NCBI GenBank assembly: GCA_947461495.1
Contig: CANHLV010000080.1
Location: forward strand, 1 to 7,523
From: Chitinophagaceae bacterium
GTDB lineage: Bacteria; Bacteroidota; Bacteroidia; Chitinophagales; Chitinophagaceae
Length of the DNA stretch: 7,523 nt
Direction of reading: 5' to 3'
Below, in pieces: positions 1-6,857 of the stretch. Under the pieces are notes generated by a model. The model did not search any database, was not told the origin of the DNA, and saw only the letters and a list, made by a program, of their open reading frames with translations. The position numbers and the translations under genes were made by a program. Position 1 is the first letter of the stretch. The number at the start of each line of letters is the position of its first letter.

Positions 1-2776
1 AATCTTCAAAGAAGAATAATTTTTGAGCTAAAATGTCTTTCACATTCAACTTTAAATCGATGTTTTTATCAGGGAATGATTTTGTGATTTGAAAATCCAA
101 TTGTGTTCTTCCATTTTCCCAGAGGTTTGGCTCGATCAAAACACCATTTTGTAATGCATCTCCGTTACTGGCTAAGAATATACGCTGACCGTATCTGTTT
201 GCAGAAAGTGTTGAAGTAATGTTCTGCTTCTCGTTATTGTAAGTGATACCTGCGTTGATTACATAAGGTGATTGACCTTGCATCACACGGCCTTTACTGT
301 AATAAAAATTAGTGGTATCTGTAACTTGTAAATTCACTTTTGATTGGATCAAAGTTACGTTTCCAAATAAAGTAAGTTTGTTCCAGATAGAATGTGAACC
401 CGCTTGAAATAAAGTTCCCAATAAACTACGAACTTCAAATTCAGCACCTCTGATTTCTGCAGAAGGTGTATTCCTGTAGGATAAGGTTTTGTCCTGATTG
501 GTAACCGAAATCAACTCAATAGGATCTGTGAATTTTTTATAGAAAACAGAAGCAGATAATATTTGTGCTTTACCTGGATAGAATTCGTAACGTATATCAT
601 AGTTTTCAACAGCAGCTCTTCTAAGTGTAGTATCTCCAAATACAGAATATTTAATCGTATAATCACGGAATAGGAATGGTGCTAATTCTCTAAACTCAGG
701 TCTGTTCAATGTTTTAGAATAGCACAAACGCAGGTTTTGTTTGGTGTTTAGTGAATACACAATGTTCAACGAAGGCAGTACATCTAATTTAGAAGTGTTG
801 ATTCTTATCGGTGTAAACTGATTGTATTCAGCATTTAATTTCTGATTAAAATCTTCAACTCTTACACCATAAATCAATCTTAGTTTTTTTCCAAAACGTT
901 GATCAGCCATGGCATAGTATGAAAAAAGTTTTGTGCTTGCTGTGTACAAATCACGAATCTCTGTTATGTCTTTTAAAATGAAACCTGTTTTACCGCCGGC
1001 AACATTTCCCATATTACCATTGTTGAAAATTATATCGGGAGACAAAGTCAATAAATTCATGTCGAATTTTGAGGAATTGTAGTTGCAGAAAGCAAGTAAT
1101 CTTGGGTTGAATGCTCTTTCTCTTGATTGATAGTACGCGCCAACTTTGAATAAAGATTGAATCTTTTCAGAGAATTTTACATTGCGTGAAAAATCAATTC
1201 TAGCATTATATACCTTTTCTTTGTTGGTGGAATAGAAAGTTAATCCAGCGGTATTGTCATTGTCTACAGGATTGGTATCGAATAATTTAGCATTATAGCT
1301 AGAAGCTCCGGCTGAGCTGTCGAATACCATTCTTCTTAAAGCAGGCACTTCTCTTTTGATGCCAGAATAAGATGCTACCCAATTGATTTTGATTTTAGAT
1401 GATGACAAATAATGTTCACCAATTAATTGAGAGGAATAGATATTATTGCTAGTAAACCAGAGTGCATAAGATTTCATGTATCTACTAGGCTCGTTGATAA
1501 TATCATCATTTCCTTCTCTGGTAATCACCCTGTCGTCCGAATTGATGCTTAAAATATTTTTAAAACTGATGTTGTTATTGTTATTAAATTTCAATGAGAA
1601 ATTAGCAATGGCACCTAACAAAGTTTGTGTATTGTAAGTAACTTCATTGTATACTGAGATTGGAGCTTGATCATATTCTTGAGCATAAAAAGTACGATCG
1701 CCATTATTGCTCGTTAAATTTTTATTGTAAGTAACCGATAATATCATCCCCAAGAAATCTTTTTCTTTGCGCTGGTAGTTCCTTCCTAAAATAAATTGAA
1801 AACTTGAATTAGGGGCCCAGTTTCTACTCATCAATCCCCAGTTTTTAGGTTGGAAACTTCTGGCATAGCCTATTCTGTCATTTGTACTTAAAGCCTTAAA
1901 TGTTGTAATATCAGGCATATTTGAAGGCAATTTTCTTGTATTGTCAATGCCTAAGAAATCCCATTGACCACCTTCATAATATTTTCTATCGTTTTTTGTA
2001 GCTAAGGTATTTACACCAGTACCAAACGAAATAGATTGGAAATTTTCTGTAGGAATGCCTTTGGTGTTGATGACGATTTGACCACCCGCAAATTCAGCAG
2101 GCATGTCTGGTGTAGCTGTTTTGTAGATAATAAGATTATCTAACATATTGGCTGGAAAGATATCAAAAGCAAAAGCCTTTCTATCACTTTCAGAACTAGG
2201 CAAAGGAGCGCCATTTAAATAAGCGGCGTTGTATCTGTCATTCAAGCCTCTGATGACAGCAAATTTATCTTCCTGCAAACTGGCACCACTAACTCTTTTT
2301 AAAATATCACCGGTATTTCTGTCAGGTGTTCTTTTGATTGTCTCTGCTGATATACCATCACTTACACTTGCACTGTTTTTTTGTGCTATCAGTAATGAAC
2401 TTACCGTTTCTTTTGGTTTGCTCAATCCACCACTACTTTTAACTACCACAGCACTCATATCGCCAGCTTTTTCCATCACAATATCCTGAGTAACCACTTC
2501 ATTTTCTTTTACTTCAACACCTGAAAGAGTTTTTTTAGAGTAAGAAACATAGGTTGCAGTAATCTGATAACTGCCCTTGTCTAATCCTGATATTGAATAA
2601 AAACCATTCTGATCTGTTTTTACAGTTTTCTTTGCACCATCCAACGTAATTGTAGCACCAATAAGGGCTTCGCCAGTTTTACTGCTCAATACTTTACCGG
2701 TAATTTTTGCTTTCTGGGCTTGAATTTGTAAAGAAAAAAATAATACAAATAGACTGAAAATAATTTTCTTAAGCAT
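1..2776 (-). CDS. TonB-dependent outer-membrane receptor with carboxypeptidase-like N-terminal domain (C-terminus cut by window edge)
   Basis: I translated this frame codon by codon from the ATG at 2774-2776 to base 2 and found 925 codons with no stop. Residues 1-20 form a Sec signal peptide (MLKKIIFSLFVLFF..., cleavage after QIQA). Residues about 22-105 are a carboxypeptidase-regulatory-like beta domain (ITGKVLSSKTGEALIGATI, then FYSISGL). Residues about 105-240 hold the receptor plug, with the family motifs ISAETIKRTPDRNTGDILKR, VIRGLNDRYN, LNGAPLPSSESDRKAF and TATPDMPAEFAGG. The rest is aromatic- and Asn-rich and fits the 22-strand barrel. The last visible residues (LKLNVKDILAQKLFFFED) match the usual last-strand region, so probably only some tens of residues lie beyond the edge. 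Such receptors import bulky ligands through the outer membrane using TonB energy. The ligand is unknown. No susD-like gene is adjacent within the window, so it looks like a stand-alone receptor rather than a SusC/SusD pair. No Shine-Dalgarno is visible. Confidence 0.95.
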   Translation of the reverse strand, partial: MLKKIIFSLFVLFFSLQIQAQKAKITGKVLSSKTGEALIGATITLDGAKKTVKTDQNGFYSISGLDKGSYQITATYVSYSKKTLSGVEVKENEVVTQDIVMEKAGDMSAVVVKSSGGLSKPKETVSSLLIAQKNSASVSDGISAETIKRTPDRNTGDILKRVSGASLQEDKFAVIRGLNDRYNAAYLNGAPLPSSESDRKAFAFDIFPANMLDNLIIYKTATPDMPAEFAGGQIVINTKGIPTENFQSISFGTGVNTLATKNDRKYYEGGQWDFLGIDNTRKLPSNMPDITTFKALSTNDRIGYARSFQPKNWGLMSRNWAPNSSFQFILGRNYQRKEKDFLGMILSVTYNKNLTSNNGDRTFYAQEYDQAPISVYNEVTYNTQTLLGAIANFSLKFNNNNNISFKNILSINSDDRVITREGNDDIINEPSRYMKSYALWFTSNNIYSSQLIGEHYLSSSKIKINWVASYSGIKREVPALRRMVFDSSAGASSYNAKLFDTNPVDNDNTAGLTFYSTNKEKVYNARIDFSRNVKFSEKIQSLFKVGAYYQSRERAFNPRLLAFCNYNSSKFDMNLLTLSPDIIFNNGNMGNVAGGKTGFILKDITEIRDLYTASTKLFSYYAMADQRFGKKLRLIYGVRVEDFNQKLNAEYNQFTPIRINTSKLDVLPSLNIVYSLNTKQNLRLCYSKTLNRPEFRELAPFLFRDYTIKYSVFGDTTLRRAAVENYDIRYEFYPGKAQILSASVFYKKFTDPIELISVTNQDKTLSYRNTPSAEIRGAEFEVRSLLGTLFQAGSHSIWNKLTLFGNVTLIQSKVNLQVTDTTNFYYSKGRVMQGQSPYVINAGITYNNEKQNITSTLSANRYGQRIFLASNGDALQNGVLIEPNLWENGRTQLDFQITKSFPDKNIDLKLNVKDILAQKLFFFED

Positions 2777-2958
2777 ACTATGAAATTTAAGATGCAAAAG
2801 AAAACATTGTATGATGAAAATCAATTTATGTTAGATTACCTGTTTGTTAACTAATTATTAAGCGAATGTTATTAACTGTTATTTTTTGATTCATCTTTAG
2901 AATTTCAAATATTAATTTATCTTTAAACTTCAATATTTTATCTTTTATTTTTAATAAG
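2777..2958. promoter_or_regulatory. AT-rich divergent intergenic region, presumed promoters for receptor (-) and lipoprotein (+)
   Basis: The two flanking genes point away from each other, so both promoters should lie here. I see no perfect Bacteroidota -7 element (TAnnTTTG). The best plus-strand candidate is TATCTTTA at 2918-2925, seven of eight positions, with a weak TTTA at 2896-2899 at -33 spacing. No good minus-strand candidate was found. A direct repeat TTATTAA occurs at 2855-2861 and 2869-2875, 14 bases apart, with a nearby GTTAAC at 2846-2851; this could be an operator but is also expected by chance in such AT-rich DNA. That promoters exist here is inferred from gene layout; the individual boxes are weak. 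Confidence 0.4.
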
Positions 2959-3579
2959 ATGTACAAACAACTCTACACAATCTGTTTTTTATCATTTATT
3001 TTAATCAGTTGCACCAAGCAAAACTCACAAGAATTGCTTCAGCATGAAAATTTAAAAACTGCTGAGCAGATAAATAGCGTAACTGCGCCAACAACATTTA
3101 CAACCTATTTAATCAGGAAAGGAAATAATTATTGTGATCAAAGCATTTTAAAATCAGTGACAACCTCCGAAATGAAATTTGTTGCAAGATTTGATACGAG
3201 TGCGATTTATCAAACAGTAAATCCTGTTAATCAGTATGATATCAATAAATTATATGGCTTTTCGGAAGGAATTAATAATCAATTTAACAGCGCAAGAATA
3301 GGATGGAGATGGAGTGATGGTGCATTAAGACTTTTTGGATACGTCTATAAATCAGGCGTAAGATATTCACAGGAAATAACATCAATTCCATTTAATACAG
3401 ATATAACATGTTCTATTAAATTAAATGGAGCCAATTATTTGATTACAGCAAACGGAGTAACCGTAACATTACCCAGAGGCTTAACAGCTTCAACCGCAAG
3501 AGGATTTCAACAATACCCATATTTTGGAGGAGATGAAGTTGCACCCAAAAATATCAGTATAAAAATCAGAAACATTTAA
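2959..3579 (+). CDS. Uncharacterised lipoprotein, 206 residues, probable beta-sandwich
   Basis: The N-terminus is a clear lipoprotein signal: MYKQ, a hydrophobic stretch, then the lipobox LISC with the lipidated cysteine at residue 18. The mature protein should start CTKQNSQ and be anchored to a membrane. Residues 19-45 look like a flexible tether. Residues 46-206 are one compact domain of alternating beta-strand-like segments, with YLIRKGNNYCDQ near its start, GWRWSDGALRLFGYVY at 115-130 and YPYFGGDEVAP at 187-197. I recall similar unnamed Bacteroidota proteins sharing these three motifs but know no function. Cys59 and Cys151 are the only cysteines in the mature domain and could form a disulfide (inference). 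A lectin-like or LamG-like jelly roll is a plausible fold guess only. The gene is monocistronic: it diverges from the receptor and converges on the DUF4139 gene. The stop TAA is at 3577-3579, followed closely by a terminator hairpin. Confidence 0.88.
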   Translation: MYKQLYTICFLSFILISCTKQNSQELLQHENLKTAEQINSVTAPTTFTTYLIRKGNNYCDQSILKSVTTSEMKFVARFDTSAIYQTVNPVNQYDINKLYGFSEGINNQFNSARIGWRWSDGALRLFGYVYKSGVRYSQEITSIPFNTDITCSIKLNGANYLITANGVTVTLPRGLTASTARGFQQYPYFGGDEVAPKNISIKIRNI

Positions 3580-3584
3580 AATAA

Positions 3585-3643
3585 CATCAATTTTTCCCGA
3601 CTATAAATTAATATTATAGCCAGGAAAAATTGATGCCTTTTTT
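3585..3643. terminator. Bidirectional intrinsic terminator between convergent genes
   Basis: Two 13-base arms are perfectly complementary: CATCAATTTTTCC at 3585-3597 and GGAAAAATTGATG at 3623-3635. Inside them a second 6-bp stem, CTATAA at 3601-3606 with TTATAG at 3614-3619, is separated by a 3x3 internal loop and closes a 7-base loop. On the plus strand the hairpin is followed by six T at 3638-3643; read on the minus strand the downstream sequence is TTATTTTAAAT, also U-rich in RNA. It starts 5 bases after the lipoprotein stop and ends 6 bases before the DUF4139 stop, so it can serve both genes. Confidence 0.85.
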
Positions 3644-3648
3644 ATCTG

Positions 3649-5319
3649 TTATTTTAACTCTTGCAAGATTCTGTCCTTCGGATATTTCACCTGATAACTG
3701 AATCTGTATTTTTTGCTTTCACCGGGTTTTAATTTCACATTCCATTTTAGGAATCCTGTTTCATTGTCAACTTCAGCATCACCTGAATCTGTAAGCGTCA
3801 CTTCAATTTCTTTTGTCTGGCTAATCGGAAATTGATCAGAAAGATTCATATCTATAGCTTGTTTTTTGTTATTCTTCACTGTGATTTCATAAGTAAAAGA
3901 TTCTATCTTGGAATCATTACGTTTTACTTTATTGTATTCTTTTACTAATTTTCTATTGATGGCTATCCGTTTGTCTCTTCCCATGGATATGCTGAGTGTG
4001 TCATCTGTGGTATTGGGATTAAGATATGATTTTCCGATATAAACATTGTCCATGATAATGTTTGCATTACCTGGCAACAGACTCAAGCTGTCCCAGTTGC
4101 TGATTTTTGCGATAAGAAACGCATCATTGTCTAGCTTTGGAATCGCAATATGCTGATAAGTTGCTGGAATCATCTCATCTTTGATATTCACACTGTAGGC
4201 GATACCGTCACTGGGAATGTCATAAGGCAAGTCGATTTCAAAATTGGTGTTCAACTGGCTTTCCTTAAGGGTGAGGAAATCTTTTACTTCAAGTTTTTGT
4301 GTAGCATAACCCAAACTTTTTTCTTTTCTTACTCCTTTAGCAGATACTACTTCCACTTCTTCAAGACTTGGTGCAGCCATAGAATAAGCAGTTACGGCAT
4401 CAGCAACCTGTGCATATACAACTGGTGCATATAACTGTAAATAAAGAGGAGACAAAACAGGGATTGTATTTCCTTGATTAGGATTACTGGTACTCAAATT
4501 AAGTTTCACGCCACTCCAGTTCAATCCTGTTGTTTGCGAAACCATCGCTTTGTAAACCAGTTTGAATGAATTGTCGATTGTTTTAACCCTTATATCATAT
4601 GTTGGCACCCAACCAGCGTTTCGAGTGAAATAGTTGAAATCAACATCAACAGGTCCGGCTGTTTTAGACATGACTTGCAAAATAAGTTGACCGACAGGTT
4701 TCGACTGTTCAACAGGCTTGAATTCCTGTGACAATTGATTCAATCGGTCTTGTATGGCGTCTATAAGTTCTGTAATAATGTTTTTCTTTTCTTCGAGTTC
4801 GAATACTTGTTGTTTCAACACACTAACCTTATCGGTATAATATGCTGTCAATTTAATCAGCTCCTCGCTACTGATGTTCTTTTTTTCAGGAGTAATAAAA
4901 TTGTTTTCAATCAGCTTGGTGATTCTTAGTACCATATCATTCTTGATGTTCTGTTCATTAGAATGAGCGGCGATTTGTTTTTGATAGGCTTTTATGGAAT
5001 CGTAAGATTTCTGATAAGTGGGAGGTGGAACAATAACAGGAGGTTTACTGTATATTCTATGTGAATAGGAAAGAATCGTTACATTTTCAGGGCAGGAGAT
5101 TTGCAAAGTGTTTATATCCGGGTATAAGGAAACATTGCTGAAAATTAATTGCTGCATACCGGAAACTAGATTGGCTTTGCCGGTGTGTTTGAGATCTGCG
5201 CCATATCCGAAATAGACGGTGGCATTAGTTAAACTTGCATTTGCATAAACTGTATCTTTTTTTTGTGCGAATACGTGGCCGGAATAAAATAAAACGGCAA
5301 TTAGAATTAATCTTTTCAT
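3649..5319 (-). CDS. Secreted DUF4140/DUF4139 (MuiA-like) protein, 556 residues
   Basis: I chose the ATG at 5317-5319 because it begins a clean signal peptide, MKRLILIAVLFYSGHVFA, cleaved before QKKD. An upstream in-frame ATG at 5373 would add 18 polar residues ahead of the signal and is unlikely. Numbering from 5319: residues about 25-100 form the DUF4140 beta domain (ASLTNATVYFGYGADL). Residues about 105-200 form a helical coiled coil rich in Glu, Lys, Leu and Gln (KQQVFELEEKKN). Residues about 205-556 form DUF4139, with the family signature YFTRNAGWVPTYDIRV, LVYKAMVSQTTGLNW and LNLSTSNP, and later LPYDIPSDG. The family is known as MuiA-like ('mucoidy inhibitor'), but its biochemical role is not established; the signal peptide and fold indicate an envelope or periplasmic location. 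The linker at 290-350 carries a SusC-like motif described in the findings. It lies on the same strand as rodA, 179 bases downstream, so read-through from the mrdA-rodA operon is possible. It ends at the shared terminator. Confidence 0.92.
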   Translation of the reverse strand: MKRLILIAVLFYSGHVFAQKKDTVYANASLTNATVYFGYGADLKHTGKANLVSGMQQLIFSNVSLYPDINTLQISCPENVTILSYSHRIYSKPPVIVPPPTYQKSYDSIKAYQKQIAAHSNEQNIKNDMVLRITKLIENNFITPEKKNISSEELIKLTAYYTDKVSVLKQQVFELEEKKNIITELIDAIQDRLNQLSQEFKPVEQSKPVGQLILQVMSKTAGPVDVDFNYFTRNAGWVPTYDIRVKTIDNSFKLVYKAMVSQTTGLNWSGVKLNLSTSNPNQGNTIPVLSPLYLQLYAPVVYAQVADAVTAYSMAAPSLEEVEVVSAKGVRKEKSLGYATQKLEVKDFLTLKESQLNTNFEIDLPYDIPSDGIAYSVNIKDEMIPATYQHIAIPKLDNDAFLIAKISNWDSLSLLPGNANIIMDNVYIGKSYLNPNTTDDTLSISMGRDKRIAINRKLVKEYNKVKRNDSKIESFTYEITVKNNKKQAIDMNLSDQFPISQTKEIEVTLTDSGDAEVDNETGFLKWNVKLKPGESKKYRFSYQVKYPKDRILQELK

Positions 5320-5420
5320 GTTTGTTGTTTTTAAATTTAGATTATTGTCACATGTTGTACCCTTAATTCTCATTACCTTTTGGTTTTAGCATTTTTTTGG
5401 GGCATTTCATATTTCAATTT

Positions 5421-5467
5421 TTTTTGTGCTGCGCCTTGATGCAATAGAAATCGGAATTGCACAAAAA
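5421..5467. repeat. Inverted repeat in the rodA to DUF4139 gap
   Basis: TTTTTGTGC at 5421-5429 is the exact reverse complement of GCACAAAAA at 5459-5467. A second inverted pair, TGCAAT at 5440-5445 and ATTGCA at 5456-5461, shares bases 5459-5461 with the outer stem, so the two folds exclude each other. It does not look like a standard intrinsic terminator for rodA, because in the rodA RNA the U-run comes before the stem and the A-run after it. The rest of the 179-base gap (5320-5498) is AT-rich, with no gene and no convincing promoter box, though a promoter for the DUF4139 gene may be there. Confidence 0.4.
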
Positions 5468-5498
5468 CCGAAAGAATAAATTGATTTGTTAAAAAGAT

Positions 5499-6845
5499 TT
5501 AACGAAGTACCATTTGTCTGTCGGCGTCTAACCGAATTAAAATGAAGATTAAAATGGTAAATGTGAACAAAGAAGAACCGCCATAACTCATTAAAGGCAA
5601 AGTGATGCCAATTACCGGAGCCAAGCCAATGGTCATACAAATATTAATAGCCACGTGAAAGAAAATGATGGCTGCTACCGAATATGCATATACCCTTGAA
5701 AAAGCGCTTCGCTGTCGTTCGGCAATAAATACTATTCTCAATAAAAGTCCAAGGTAAAGCAGCATCAAAATCGTACAACCAACAAATCCGAAGCTTTCTC
5801 CCAATGAAGTAAAAATGAAATCTGTATGTTGTTCCGGAACGAAATCTCCTTGTGTTTGAGTTCCTTTCATAAATCCTTTTCCAAACAAACCACCCGAACC
5901 AATAGCTATTTTAGATTGTTTTACATTATAATTTTCATTATCGCTTTTCACAGGCTTGGTTGTTGCAGATAACAAGGCGGTTGCTGCATCTTGTTCAACA
6001 TAAGGATTATCTCTTCCCACCATGCTGAAAATTCTGTCTGCCTGGTATTTCTGAAATACATGTTTGAAGATGAAAGGCACTGCTAATCCGACAAAACATG
6101 TACTAAGCGACCATCCTAAAAATATGGCGATTAAAATACCTTTATCCCTTTTAATTTTTCTTCTAAGAAAATAGAAAAAAATGAGGGCAATGACTGTTAA
6201 TGCAATAACTAGATGCAAGGTTTGAAACAATAAAGAGATGACGAGTAAAACACCTAATGATGTGCCAAGAACAAGATAAATTGGAGGGAATCCTTCTCTG
6301 TACATAGGTAATAAAAAAGTAAAGTAAACTAGTGCAAGTCCAGTTTCATTTTGCAACAAAGAAAAGATAACAGGCAGAAAACAAATACCTGATGCCACCA
6401 TTTGCGATTTTGTTTTTGAAAAATCAGTTTCAGGTCTTGATAAATATTTTGCCAATGCCAATGCCGTAAATATTTTGCAGGTTTCAACGGGTTGTAAATT
6501 CATGAAACCTAGAGGAATCCAGCTTCTGGACCCATTTACGGTCTTACCAATTACAAATGTGGCAATCATTAAGAGTACTCCGAAAGCGTATAAAAGGTTA
6601 GGTGTTGCTGTAAAAAACTTACTGTCCATGAGTAAGATAAAGGTGGCCAAAACAAAACAGATCATTAAATAAAAGAACTGTTTACTGTAATTTTTCTTGA
6701 ATGCAATCATGCTTTTGAAAAAATCATCATCTGCTTTGTATTCCACAGAAAAAATACAAACTAATCCTATCAAGGAGATAATTACATAAAGCCAAATCAT
6801 TATCCAATCTTTATCATTTGATATAACTGCTCTTTTTTCGTACAT
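5499..6845 (-). CDS. rodA: Peptidoglycan glycosyltransferase RodA (SEDS family), 448 residues
   Basis: RodA polymerises lipid II into glycan strands during cell elongation, working in the inner membrane with PBP2. The protein is strongly hydrophobic, with about ten membrane segments. SEDS motifs appear in order: NGSRSWIPLG (Trp109), NLQPVE (Glu121), QNETGLAL at 165-172, YQADRI at 268-272, SKIAIGSGGLFGKG at 311-324, FVPEQHTDFIF at 335-345, and LPLMSYGGSS at 416-425. Asp342 in HTDFIF corresponds to the catalytic aspartate of E. coli RodA. It is longer than E. coli RodA (370 residues), partly through an insertion of about 20-25 residues in the large periplasmic loop around 280-305 (VEQDAATALL...KSDNENY). 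The first ATG at 6845 is chosen because the next candidates (Met16, Met18) would cut into the first helix. The start is 12 bases after the mrdA stop with no Shine-Dalgarno, indicating one operon. Confidence 0.97.
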   Translation of the reverse strand: MYEKRAVISNDKDWIMIWLYVIISLIGLVCIFSVEYKADDDFFKSMIAFKKNYSKQFFYLMICFVLATFILLMDSKFFTATPNLLYAFGVLLMIATFVIGKTVNGSRSWIPLGFMNLQPVETCKIFTALALAKYLSRPETDFSKTKSQMVASGICFLPVIFSLLQNETGLALVYFTFLLPMYREGFPPIYLVLGTSLGVLLVISLLFQTLHLVIALTVIALIFFYFLRRKIKRDKGILIAIFLGWSLSTCFVGLAVPFIFKHVFQKYQADRIFSMVGRDNPYVEQDAATALLSATTKPVKSDNENYNVKQSKIAIGSGGLFGKGFMKGTQTQGDFVPEQHTDFIFTSLGESFGFVGCTILMLLYLGLLLRIVFIAERQRSAFSRVYAYSVAAIIFFHVAINICMTIGLAPVIGITLPLMSYGGSSLFTFTILIFILIRLDADRQMVLR

Positions 6846-6857
6846 GAATCGGTATTG

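Noticed and set aside
2229..2489. Plus-strand open frame of 86 codons
   Set aside because: It lies wholly within the receptor gene on the opposite strand, in the plug-coding region, and encodes no recognisable protein.
4150..4929. Plus-strand open frames (94 and 64 codons) opposite the DUF4139 gene
   Set aside because: Both are antisense to a well-supported gene and have Cys/Phe-rich, non-protein-like translations.
5332..5339. TAAATTTA as a -7 promoter box for the DUF4139 gene
   Set aside because: It matches seven of eight positions of TAnnTTTG but has no -33 TTTG at proper spacing and would leave a leader of only a few bases.
5320..5373. Upstream start giving 18 extra residues on the DUF4139 protein
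   Set aside because: The added residues are polar and would bury the signal peptide; the ATG at 5319 gives a normal signal sequence.
5488..5503. GTTAAA/TTTAAC hairpin overlapping the rodA stop as a terminator
   Set aside because: The stem is only 6 bp, nearly all A/T, and is not followed by a clear U-run on the minus strand.
5407..5640. Minus-strand open frame of 77 codons overlapping the end of rodA
   Set aside because: It overlaps the conserved C-terminal end of rodA in another frame and its product is unlike any known family; treated as a shadow.
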